Positions 11,601 through 24,300 of a stretch of 64,000 nucleotides of DNA are shown here, piece by piece. Position 1 is the first letter of the stretch, and each line of letters starts with the position of its first letter. Source of the stretch: Euglena gracilis (lineage: Eukaryota; Euglenida; Euglenophyceae; Euglenales); NCBI GenBank assembly GCA_039621445.1, contig CP154954.1:55796838-55860837 (forward strand), given 5' to 3'. The position numbers were made by a program, and so were the translations under genes. Below the pieces are notes generated by a model. That model was not told the origin of the DNA and did not search any database. It saw only the letters and a program-made list of their open reading frames with translations.

Positions 11601-14600
11601 TTGGGGGTGGGAGCTCCCAGGAACCCCTTGCGCTGCCCCCCCCCCCCACCCCCTGCGAGACTGGGGGGGTCCGGACCACGCCCCCCACCTGCTCTTATAT
11701 CGAAGCCTGCCCCCCCCCCCCCACTGCGGGGTCACGCATGGGTGGGTTTGGGCCGGAAAAAAAGCACCCCCCCCAATGGCCTGGATTTCCTCCTTCTGTA
11801 GATTCCTGATCCCAGCAAAATCCGTGCATTGATAAAAAATGCTTTTAGCTTTTTACCTCAATAATCTACCAATCTCACATCCATTTGTTTTGAATTTCCC
11901 TTTTTTGTATTTCAATGTCCAAAGTAATTCAATGTTTGATATAAGTTCTGTCTGACTGCAACCTTTCATGCAGGTATTTTTTGTTGGTAGCCTGTTTACA
12001 ATTCATACCTGTTATTGCTCCAGTGAGTCCCATCAGCACTTTGTTGCCTTTGGCTTTGGCTTTCTTGCTCACTGCAGCAAAAGAAGGTTTGTTTTGTGAG
12101 CGCACTACACGGTTTCATACCATGAGATGCGATGAAAGTTATGCTGTGGTTGAAAAACATCGTGAATTTTTTTTTAGATGGTCTGTCTATTTCCATTGGA
12201 CTGGGAAACAGATGGATGGCTTGGAAGTCAAACCGAGCCAACGGTCCACTTTCTGCAGGCAACGTGTATTACTCCTGTCCATTCAGCATTTTTTCTGTCG
12301 GTCTGCTATGGCTGGCCACAAATTTCAAGGCAGTTCCACCCCCTGGCACTCCCTTCCCACTCCCCCGCTCTTAAATGCCGTGGTCCTAACTGAGATTACC
12401 ATGGAACGTCCATGACCTGCTTTGTGTTCGAAGAGATGTTGTGCGTGGTTTGGGTAACCTTGCAAACAAGACGCTCCTTCATGCAAACAGAAACTTAATT
12501 TTTAGTTCTTGTGTTTAGTTAGTTATTTTGGGGCTAAACGCCCCTGTTGGAGTTAATTTTGGATAGAATTGGTGGCAGGGATTTTTTTTTAGTCGTGGAC
12601 CCCGGGGGGGGGTGGGTGGGTCCGGCCGAGCCCCCCCCCCAGGCCCAGAATTTTTGCGTCCCGAACAACCCCCCCCAGGCCAGCCCCTGTTGCTGGCCGG
12701 GGGGGGGATGGGATACACTTTTCGGCTGAAGTTTTTTGAAAAGGCGCTATTTTTAGCACTTTTCGCGATTTTTTTGTGGGTCCCCTCAGGACCCCCCCCC
12801 CTCCCCGGGGGGGGCCAGGGGTGGGTGGGTGCCCCTCCCCCCGGTCTTTAAAAAAACCCCTGATTGGTGTTGCTGTGTTATTTTTTGCAATCTGTTAGAA
12901 ACCATATGATAATTTTTTTCCACGTAATGGCTGTCTGGACAAAATGGAAAGGCTTTAAAAATTTATTTTTATTAGCTTAAATCCTGGGCAGGCATGTGGC
13001 TGGCTGAATACGACTTTAAGGCTTGCATTGTCGATTTTTTTTCCCAGAAGACTGCCATTGAGGATAATGGTTTATCTTTTTGAAAGATTTTGAAACGTTT
13101 ACACTTCCTCTCAATGCCAGGGTATGACGACCTTCAACGACACCGAGCTGATTTTGTTGCCAACAACACTCTTTATCATGTGTGGCGCCATGGGAGGGTC
13201 CAACTCGTCCCCTGCAAGGACATCCGGGTGGGCGACTTGGTCAAGGTGCTGTCTGGCCAGGAGTTTCCTTGCGATGGTGTGTGTGTGTGTGTGTGTGCAA
13301 GAATACATGTGCCTTTTGGTACGTTCTGGTTCTGGTACCATTCTTATGATAATACGAAGTTCCTCTGCTGTGTTTGCATTTACCCAGCTTTTACAGTTGT
13401 CAAGTTTTTTAATCATACTATCTTTCGGCCAAATGAACACTTCTTCTCAATGATTTTTTAAATTATGAGTGCAGCATCAACAGCAAAACTATGTGCCAGA
13501 GATGCAAAATCTTTGGCAACAAACGGATCCCCATCTCCCTCCCTCTGTAGTTTTCCTTGTCTACTCTTCCGATGTGGACGGGATGGCTTATATTGAGACT
13601 GCAAACCTAGATGGCGAATCTGATCTGAAGTCTCGCTCCTGCGTTGCAGAGGTGTTGTTTTGGTAAGCTTTAAACTTCTTTTGCATCTTCTGCGATGTTT
13701 TGAGAGAATTTCAATCCCAAATAGTATTGCAAGATGTCGCAAATACAGGGGGGCGTTTAAAAGCGCAAGGTACTTAATAAAACGGGATTAAAAGCGTGCG
13801 GTTTAATTCCGTTTTGGGTCAAAACCTCGTCGGTTTAATTCCGTTTCTGGTGCCTTGCGCAAAAAAATTATTTGCCTTCAGAGAAAAAAAATTTGTCGTC
13901 TGACTTGGCTTGCCAGCAGGCAGATATTGCAGTCTGAGCAAAAATTACGGGAAGCTAAAATTTTGGGAAAGTGCCACAATTTTCCCGAATTTTTTTCCCA
14001 TAATTTTCTCCCACTGCAGCTTTCCGACGCCTCTTTGTTCCAAGGAAACAGAAGACATGAAGCGCCATCAAAGGCAACGGACTCTGTCCATTGTCTAAGG
14101 GGGGCAGACTACAGATGAGTGGTCAGGAAAACAGCCGTCACACACATGAGATGCACAAACAACACATTTTCGGGCAGTTTGTACACCACACTCACAGGGA
14201 TATAGGGTTTCTGGCTGAAGTGTGGCTTGCATGACTTCCATCAGGCTTCCCTGCAAATTCCCCAGAAGGCAAACACCCGGAAAGGCAAAATTGCATTAAA
14301 AAAACAAAATTTTAATAGCAAGCATCAAAAAAACCCTTTTAAAAAAGCCTGGTCTCCAGCATCGGCTGAACAGACGGGACATTGGCCCAGAGGGAGCGCA
14401 GAATGCCAGTGGCATCCCAAGAGCGACGGATGATGGCGGCAGAGAGGCAGTCAATTGCTGATGACGTTGTTTGACAGATAGAGAGGCTGGAGTTGGTCGG
14501 GGGGGGGGGGTCACAGGGGGAAGTCACGGGTGACGAAAAGCCATTTTTTGGGCACCCCGAACCAAGCCTATTTTTTCCGTGCATTTGTTGGCCCAAAAAG

Positions 14601-17600
14601 GGGCAATTCCTTGGTTGTTTAACTATTTTTCTCAACCCGCAATTTTTTTTTCCGAAGTCAAACAACGATTTCAGCAATAAATGCATATTTGCACTTTCGC
14701 AAAGTGGGCATATGTGACACCATTACTTCAGCCAGGGCTTCATCATTAGAATGCTTGGCAAATATATCTTCCAACCCATGCGTCTTGTGTGTATGCCTTC
14801 AAACAAGCGATCACGAATTGGTCCGCAGGTTGGAAAACATGGGTCATATTCTTTGGGATCACCACCACACGAATCCCGGTGTCTTGCAACTTCCCACAAT
14901 CTCCATGCTGGGGAGCTGCATCAGCCGCCAGAAGCGCCCGCCCATCCGCATCTTCGGGAAGATGTGAACGGATGGAACTTACATCCAATATCAGTTCGTC
15001 ACACAACAAACGTATCCTTGTTCTGAGATGCAAAGATGACGCTACTACCCAAGAAAATTTCAATTATACCTGAAAGTGTGACGCAGGCTGGTGGTCTTGG
15101 AAGATCTTTGGGTGCTCGGTGTACCCCGGCGGAGGGAGTTCCCCCAGAAGGCGCACGTCGGATGTCGGATGGGGTGGCGAGTAGCACCGACGAGGACTTT
15201 CTTGGCCAAAAAAGGACAAAAAAATTTTCGGCACTTCTGTCCAGAATCCTGAATTTTTTTCACACTGTGTATGGTGTAAATTTTTTTCGACCTCATGAAC
15301 ACCAAAAACAGAACAAGGGAAGCAACTGCAGTTCGCTGAGTTGTTGTTCGCTGAGTTGTAAGAATCTCAACTTCGGTCCACAACTCCTTGACCAATAACC
15401 AAAGACCCTGGGTGATGCCAGGACAATTGCAAATGGAAAGTCACTTCCAGGGTTTGGCAGCGTCCACAGGGGTGTTGGTCTGATGACAGGAAAAAAATGC
15501 AACTTTCGGGGGGGGGGCAGGGCAGAACGGGAAGGCCTGGTGGGGGGGTGGACGACCCCCCCACCCAGGAGGTGGGGGGTCGACCCCCCCCCACCCACCA
15601 CAGCATTTTCATCGATTTCGGGAAAAAGGGATTTTGGCCAGAAATAATTTTGAAAAATGAACCCAAAGGACATGATTTTTTTGATGGAAAACCACATTTT
15701 TTTCACAAAAAATCTCAAAAAATTCAGGCTTAAAAATTGGTACTTTTTAGGGGGGGGTGAAAAAAACGAAGGTCAAACAAGTGGACAAAATTTTGGCACA
15801 GTCAATTTTTACTGACATTTTTTCTCGTTGAAATTCGGCACTTCTGGAAGAGAAAGATGACCCTGGTCAAGGGACACACACCCCCCCCCCCCCGAGTCCA
15901 AAGTGAAAGCCCTGAAACCAACCTTGTAACAGGCAGATTATGAAAACACTCTGCTAACCCAAGTCCTTCTGAGCGTTTGAAGAGAGGCTTACCTGGGCAG
16001 TGAAGTCAGCAGCCTCCTTGGCGGGATCTTTCTTGGCGTTCGAGGCCACACAACCACGGCAAATATCGTTGACAGACACGTTCTTCACGTTGAAGCCAAC
16101 GTTGTCGCCAGGGACAGCCTCTCTGGAAGGGAGGAAAGGAAAAACACACACACAAAAAAACGGAAACAGGACATTTTTTGTCAACACACCATCCACAGAA
16201 GGTTTCTGGGTTAGGAACTTCCTCATGATTCTTGCGTAATGCTTATTGATTAAATGCGTAATGCTTAAACTCGTTGGTTTAAATCAGGCCGAGGGGGGAT
16301 CCTCGTCGGGATTAAAACGGAATTTAAACCCGAACGAGTTAAATACCAAACCGAAATTAGTGTCAAACGCTTTTAAACGCTCCCCTGTACAGCAAAATAA
16401 GCTGGCGCAACGTTTTATTTCCCGACGTTTTTTTTTTTTCGCTTGGGAAGTCAACATCATTGATGAATTGAAATTCAATGAGAAAGTGTGCGTGCCAGGG
16501 CTTCCGTTTTGCCCTTACCTCTCTTTCGGATCTTTCTGGCATCAAATGGAAAGATGCTGCGAGCCCCCAATTGAATTTCTGGATCACCATTTGTTTTTGG
16601 CGTTTTTAGTCTGGTATTAAAAAGTCTTGTGGATTTTTTCAAGTAAAAGCGTTTGTTCCATCTCCGAAATGGGGGTACTCCCATTGATCCCCTCCTTAAT
16701 TAGAGATGTTACAAAAGGAATTGCACTTTTTTGCAAAACAAAAATCTTCTTTGCTCTTCACGACGGGCTTCCTGATTTTTTTTTTGAACAGATGTTTCCA
16801 AACTTCTGAAAACCGAACCAGCAAATGAGTTTCTTGACCTGATTTTTCAACGTCATCTGAGAGCTGAATGCCAAAGAAAAAGCAAAGCTACAGAAATTAA
16901 GCAAAGGTTCGAAACTTGTGGTCTTTCTAACATCCACGGAAAGAGGAAATGATGCATTGCACATTGCACTTGTTTGGTAAATACCTTGTGCTTTAGAATG
17001 CTGGGTCAAATTGGACAGAAAAAAACACAGAATTTGGTGGAATTTTGGACAGAAATTTATGCAAGGGTTTTTTTTTGCGTATTTCAACCATCCAACGTTT
17101 TTTCTAAAGTTCAAGATTGTTGTACAATAAAAATCAATTCCCTACAGTGCCGTGCCAAGTTTTCTTCTTTACTTGACACAAACCTTTGAGACGGGGTTTC
17201 AAATATTTGTGTCAACCAACACACTTTTTCCTGGATGGATTCACTCCCAGTTCAATTTTTATGAAAACCTCAAGGTCGGTGGTTACAGCAAGGGAGTTTT
17301 TTTTGCTCATTTTCCACCATTTCAGTTAGGTGACCAGACTTTTCCTGCTTTTTTTTTTTGAAGCATCATCAGTATTTTGGAGGAACCGAGTTGCTTTGAC
17401 CCCATTTTTCCAACGGTAGGTTTGATGCTTTTGCCAATGCATTCTTGTGAATCAGAGTGTTTGTTGTTCAGTGGCATTTCCTTGCGACCCCTCACAGGTT
17501 ACGGCGCAGGTGGGCCGGATATCTGGTGAGCGCCCCCCGGCAGTGAGTTTTACACTGCAGGCGGAGCCACCGAGCAATCTGATATATACTTTCATTGGCT

Positions 17601-18299
17601 CCATCGTGATGAATTATGAGGAGATCCCCAACCAGAGTCATGGCTTCTGTTTTTCATCGATATTTCTGGATCTGAGGGCATTGCACATTTTTTTGAGGAC
17701 ACACAAGTTAACATTGATGTGTGCATTTGCACAGACCATTTGCAAGTGTTAGTGTTATTTTTGGTGAGGCAGTTTTATTTCAAATCTTTTTTGCACACAT
17801 GGCAGGAAGTGGGGAGTGGCAAGGGGGGTGGGGAGGTAAGGGGGTTTGGGGTAATTCTGAATGCAACTCAAAATTTTCGCAACCAGGGTGCCTCGTGCTT
17901 CGCTGTGAAAAATCTGTCCTCCTGCCAACCCCAGGCACCCCCCCCCCCTTGCTATACCAGGTTGGTGTTTCGCCATTTGTGAGAGGGGTATTCAATAAAG
18001 AAAACATCTGGCGATTTTTTTGATTTCCCATTTGAGTTTGGGTTTTCCCTCCTCTTTGCGCCCATCCAGCTGGACATTCGCCGCGTAACCCCTCCCCCAT
18101 TTGGCAAACCCCATACATTTGCTCACATTCAAAGTCAAAGTCAGAATCACAGATTTGAAAATTCCGACTTTTTTAAAAAAAAGATTATAATTTCAATTTT
18201 GGGAAACTTGTTTTTCCATTGTATGTCAAGTTTTTTCTGAGACAACACTGCAGCCAGACATCCTCTTTACAAATAAGTAAAGCAAATTGCTCGAAAGTA

Positions 18300-18334
<35 letters not shown>

Positions 18335-21300
18335 CTACTGCTGCTGTTTCTTCTTCTTTTTTTGCAATGACACATTTGTGATGGCGTTTCTCAAAGAAAC
18401 GGAAGGGTGCAGTGGGAGAATATTGTGGTTTTTTTTGGTGGAATTAAGGTGCTTTCCCAAAATATGAGCTTTTTTTTGATGGAAAGACATGATTCCACCC
18501 CTAAGGGGGGTGAGCGTGGGCATTGGTGGGTGGGTCGTGGGTGGTTTTTTTGAAAAAAGTGGGTAGATGGGTGGTTTTTTGGCCCAGAGAAAAGCGTCTC
18601 CCAGTGGTCACAAAGTGTGTGTATGCGCTCAGAGTATTAATTCAACACAAGATTCAGGAGTGGCGTTTCATTTTTAATGGGCCATGTTACCTCGCCAGTC
18701 CTTTTGAAGTCAGCAATGATTACTGTGTATTTTTTTCCATTTTTCTTGTCATCATCAGTGTGGCTTGATTTGAATGAACTGTTTGTTTGCTTTTTTTTGT
18801 TGCTTTTTTTTTTGTTTTTTGTCTGAAATGGAAGGAAAAAGCGAATTTCACATATTCGCTTGAATTAGAGTGTTGCAAATGAAATTTCAGGACACTTCTC
18901 GTATAACAAGGTTTGGACGCACATCAACAGGTTGTGCTTTGCCAATCTATGGTTCCAATAGTTTTCCCCCCTCTTTGTCATTTTCTCCCTGATGGGCAAG
19001 TCAATCAACACATGCATTTTCTTCCCCTACGGAAATCAGCAGATATCTGCTGATAAACTATGGATGATTTTGAATGGAATAAACTATGGATGGTTTTGAA
19101 TGGAGTCTGACCCTTAACTCGAGTAAGCACAAATCCCCAGGACAAAGTAATTTGAACAGCTGCCCTCCCCCCGGCAACGTTATTTGGGCACGCCTCCACT
19201 TTTTTTTCCACCTGGCGGTGACTCTGTGCTGTCACCAGCCAACAGTTGCTTCAGCAGGCGTGCTACCTGCGTAACACTGATTGGGTGTGGGCGCTGGCTG
19301 TATACACAGGTGTGCTCATCCATCTGGTGGACTCCGTCTGTGTATACTACAATGGAGATTATTTGATTATTCAATTATTCCACAGATGTTCACGATCAAA
19401 GTCATCATTTCATCAATCCAGTTGTCAATCTGTGCTTCACAGGGCACCAGACGAAGGTTAACATGAACAAAAGTGGACCGACGGCCAAATGGGTGTGAGC
19501 TTTTGCAATTTCTTGTGAGTTATTCTTGACGAAAAGGTCATAGGAACCGTTTTGAGGTGAAGGTGGCAACTCTTCTCATGTATTCTCAACAAGCATCCTT
19601 TTTATTCTTTGTTCTTTGTTATTTTTGGGTGCATGGATCACCTTCATTGTTTGCTTGTGTTTTCCGTCTGGTTTTTTGAAAGCTTTTTTTTTACTTTTCT
19701 CAAAGGTTTTGTGAATTTGATATATATTTCACCTAGAATATTAACATATATAATATATATAATAATCCATATGGTTGAATTTTGTTTCCCAATTGAATTG
19801 AAAAGTTATAATTCCTGTCCAGCTGCCCAAAGGGATGGTAATGTAAAGTGTCAAGGATGGGTGAAATCGGGTTAGAAGGGGCTGCCCAGCTCGAGGTTAG
19901 GGTGAAAAACTCATTCATGCAAAATCAATTTATTTGATAAGGTTTATTGAAGGGTTGCCAAGAGCTGGTCGAACAAGTTGCCCAAGTGCATTTCGCCAGT
20001 TGTTCCGCCGATATTGCTGGCCAATCTGTGTCATCGGCACGCTGCTGGGCGTTGCGGCAAGCTCCCCGCTGCCTCTGGTGCCTCATCCCTCCCACGGCAG
20101 GCCAAAGTGGACCGGCTGACCAGCCAGTACTCCATCGTCATCTTTTGCATTCAGCTGCTGTACGCCATCTGCTGTGGCACAGCCGGGTCCTACCTGGCCT
20201 TCGAGGAGGTGCCTCCCCTTGCAAAGCGAAGCAGGGAAACACCCGCTCTCCATAATGGAATTGGGGATTGGCTTAATTGGCTTTAAATCTTTCAAAGCTA
20301 ATTTGCCAGATTTTCATGAATAATTTCATGTGAAATTTCTGCATTTTTCTTGCATGTTTGGTGTGTATTTTAATTGGAGGAGAGGGGAGAAGCTTTTCAA
20401 AAAAGCAGGGCTGTGATGGTGGATCTCCCGAAAACCCTCCTCCTCTCTCCTCTCCCTGAAACAAAGATCTCAGGACGGCTCAAAAATGCCCCAGGTTTGC
20501 AGATGGCCGCATTTTTTTGGGAATCCAGGCAAAATGGAGAGCCTTGACGAAAGGATCTGAGAATTTTTGGTAGCTTCATTCATTGTCTGCGTATGCGATT
20601 ATGCGTACACGTGTGTGAAAAAAATGCGATTTCCTGAAAGTTATGAGAATTTGAAGGTTGAATTTATTGATTTCCACCCTTTTTCTGGGGGGGGGGGGCA
20701 TTCTTTGGAGGAATCTCCTCCTGGTGTTGCTCCACCCTGAAGAAGTCGAAGTCAGTGAATGGAATTCTTTTTAAAAAAAATCTCGGCAGCAGTTGCCGTT
20801 GGACCGTATCCCAGTCTGATTGTTTTTTTTTGGGGGGGGTAGTGCACACAAAGAGCAAATTGGGATGGAGGAAGAGGGAGGGGACCGGCAAAAAACAAGT
20901 TCAGAGTAAATATGAGAGGTCTGGGTGGCAGCGTGGGACAAAGGGGTCTTCTGTTCTCCATCTGCAGGACCAGTGGTATCTCTGCCGCCCGGAGATCTCT
21001 CGCGAAGTGCTGTGGCATTACATTGTCTACCCGGGCCGCTTCTTCCTCCTCACCTCCGTCATGATCCCAATTTCCTTCAAGGTGTTGGTCGTCCCATCCA
21101 CTGGTCAGGTTGAATATTTTTCAGCCAGGAATTCACTAAGAGGGCATAAAGGTTGCTTGAAAGCTGGTAATTTCCAGAAACAGTTGAAAACTGGCATAAT
21201 TCTTGGTCACAATGGATCAAGCAAATGCACACCCAACAGGGTTTTTTGCCTGATCCTAACCCCTGCCCTCTGAAAGTTATAAGTAATAAGCTGCAAGAAG

Positions 21301-24300
21301 TGCATTATTTCCCGGTGAAGGGACAACAGGCTGAACCAAGGGCTTTCGCAAGGTGTTTTCACTGGAACACATGACGGCTGATAACTTGAGATCCCGTGAA
21401 ACAGAAGGCTCTTCTTTTTTTTGCAAAAAAATGCATCCATGGACTCTTTGTTGTAAACGGAGGTGGGCCTCTGTTCATCTTTGATGCGCTCTACATTTGG
21501 GGGTTGCATCAGGTGATCACCGACATCTCCAAGTATTGGATCTCTCTGTGCATCGCGTGGGACCTTACGATGTACGACGAGGCGACAGACACCCCAGCAG
21601 GGGTGGAAGACAGCGCCATTGCAGAGGTGTTGGTTCCATGAACGTCATCGCATATTTGATTATTTTTTTGCATTCTTCAAGTTTCATCTCTTTTTGTTGC
21701 ATTTCAGGGAAGGATCTCCCTCGTCCTCAGGATTTGGGGCAGATCCAAGTCATTCTGAGTGACAAGACCGGGACACTGACTGAGAACGTCATGCAGTTCA
21801 AGTGCTGCACCATTGAGGGCGTCGTCTATGGCTGGCCTCCTTCCGCACCTGCGGCCTGCGACTTGGAGGAGGTGGCCGAAGGCTCCTTCAATGACAGGTA
21901 TCCCCAACCCCATTTGTTTGGGTGCACGGTCTCCAACAATGCACATTCCCCATTAGCAAGTGGCTTCCTTTGCTTCATTAATTCTGCCTCCGCCGTTGTT
22001 TTTCCTCACTCCCCCCAGTGAGCTGCAGCGGAGACTCGGGAATGGGGATGAAGGGGTGCTGACGTTCTTCCGCGCCCTAGCGCTGTGCCACTCCGTGATT
22101 CCGAAGAGGGTTGAGGGGCAGCTGGTGTACCACGGTGTGCAACACGGCAGTAGCAGCGACGTCGCCAGCTGGTTTGAAGTGATGTGAGGTGCAGAGCAAC
22201 ATCATCTTTTTGGAGCTTTTCAACGCGTGACAGGAAATCTCATTAGGGGTGACAGGAAATTTAACAAATGCAGTACTGGACCGCCTCCCAGGGGGATATA
22301 GATATGGATATGGATAAAGGCATAGACATAGACCAAATTCATAGGGGGAAACACTTGAAGCCACAGCAGGGAAGGTGATCCGACACAATTTTGAAGTGTC
22401 TTGGATGAAGTTTCTGAGAGACTGTGGCCACCTCAAAGAATAAAGTTATGTTCCAAAAAAGTGTCGAGTGTCAACGACACGCTGTGTCAACATCAACAGC
22501 ACAGTGCCAGAAAAAAAAACATAGACCGCACCAGGAACAATTCTCCATTGCACCATTGGACCTCTAATAGATGTAGCTGTAGCTCCAGCTATAGATATAT
22601 ATTTGCATATCAGGATTCTTTTTACCCTCCCCCCTATCGTTGTCACAGCGTGTCGTTGACACCCCCGTTCCTGGAACATTGGCGTGTCAACGACACGGGG
22701 GGGGGGAGTCAGTCAGAACACCCCCCAGGGGTGAGAGGGGTGGGTGGGTGGGTGTATGCGGGACTTGGTTTCGGCACAAAGCACCAAATTTTTTGGGAAA
22801 TGCAGCCCTATTTTTGAGGGTCCTCCCGGGTCTCTCGCCGGGCTGGGTGGGTGGGGGGACTCCCCTCTCCGAGTCTTGAGAAGAAGTCTGATACGCACAC
22901 AAATGCATATGTGTGTGTAACCGTGGATGCATGCAGATGTAAAAACTTATATGCATGGCAGCCCCCAACTATGGGCCCCCCAGGGGGGGCCCTATAGTTG
23001 GGAGGGGGGGGGTCCAACAATTTTTTTTGTGTTAACGATGGAGTAGGGTTAGGGTTACAAATTCGGCCTAACTTTAGGCCTAAGTTGTGCACTAACCCTA
23101 ATCCATATGTTAGGCCTAACCCTAACCCTAATCCTTAACCCTAAACCTATTCCATCATTAAACGCAGAAGAATTTTTGGACCCCCCTCCCAACTATAGCC
23201 CCCCCCCCCCCTGGGGGTGCCCTGTGGTTGGGGGCTGCCATATGTCCCCCATCTGTATTTGTATACACACATAAACATATGTGTGTATAATACTAAATAT
23301 GGTCAGAGCAGATATTTGGTGTTTCGTGCCCGAGTGGCTGGAGCGGCTCTACCGGGGGGGGGGGACTTGTGCGGGAAAAAATGTTGTGGGAAAAATTCTG
23401 GACGAAATTTTGTCCAGGATTTTTCCCGCCTTTTTAAGGATCCGTCCAGGATTTTTCCCGGCAGATTTAAGGAAAGTCCAATTTCCTCCAGTGAATGACC
23501 CCAAAAAAATCTTCGGCGCTGCGCGCCGATTTGCAGCAGGAATATTTCTTCCTCTCAGGAATCGGTGTTGTGCGCAAAACCTTGGTGGTTTTTTTTTTCA
23601 GCTGTCCAATATTTTTCCCCACCTGGTTTGAGCAGCGTTCAGAATTTTTCCCGGCATTTTAAGGATTCGTCCAATATTTTTCCTGGCAGAATTTTTCCCA
23701 TCGGCAATTGTTCCCGGTCAGATTTTTTCCCCCCAGTATACAAGGGGGGGGGGTGGAAATGACGGCTGACTTTCCTCTGTGAAGGTTTTCATGCTATGCG
23801 GTGTGTTGCAGAACCCTTGCCTGCCGCGGTACTCCAGGGAGTTCCCCGGACGAAGAGGCCCTCGTCCTGGCAGCGATGAAGGCCGGGGTGGTGCTGACCC
23901 ACCGCACGAAGGACACGATGGAGATCGATGTCCTGGGCTGCCGGGAACGGTGCACCCGCCCGCTCTGTGCTGCAGCGCCGCCCACAGTCCCCGCACCCCA
24001 CCACGATGCAGGGGACGTGCCATATCGCTGAGATGTTCTTCGCAGGGGGGTGGGTAACTCTGCAAAGCCTTCTGGGAGGGTTCGCCCCAGAGAATGTGGC
24101 ATTTGGATATCTGCGCTGAGCTGTGGGTAAGTTGCGAAGGCCCTCACTGCTCGGCTGCCATGCAAGAATTACAACAAACCATCTGGCATTCCTGACGAGT
24201 TTGATTGTGGTATTTTGGTAAGTTCAGACGTTTCAAAAGTTTCTCCATCTCTTCCGTTCGTTTCAACATTTTTGGATGGTTTTCCCAGTCAATACATGCG

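Larger units (their letters stand above)
13746..16387. mobile_element. Mariner/pogo-like DNA transposon in a flippase intron
   Basis: The ends are CAGGGGGGCGTTTAAAAGCG (13746-13765) and, inverted at 16368-16387, the same sequence with one mismatch. Each is flanked by TA (13744-13745 and 16388-16389), the target duplication of the Tc1/mariner superfamily. Subterminal GGTTTAATTCCGTTTT-like blocks recur at both ends. Inside are a minus-strand DDE transposase relic and an exon of elongation factor 1-alpha. The element sits wholly within the GT-AG intron 13652-17497. Confidence 0.85.
22135..23837 (+). other. Flippase intron 13 with two MITEs
   Basis: This is a 1.7 kb GT-AG intron. Besides the two inverted-repeat elements listed separately, it has G-rich runs around 22700-22860 and a block at 23380-23720 in which ATTTTTCCCG-type motifs recur at least six times. 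No coding content is seen. Confidence 0.6.

Noticed and set aside
21708-21712. AG at 21706-21707 as acceptor of flippase exon 12
   Set aside because: It breaks the reading phase with exon 11; the AG five bases further keeps it. Kept as an alternative if exon 11 ends elsewhere.
23041-23160. TTAGGG repeats as a chromosome end
   Set aside because: The tracts are short, degenerate, face each other and are embedded in a MITE inside a gene.
23318-23350. tRNA-like GCCCGAGTGGCTGGAGCGG
   Set aside because: Resembles a D-arm, but no acceptor stem, anticodon arm or T-arm follows; the sequence goes into a G run.
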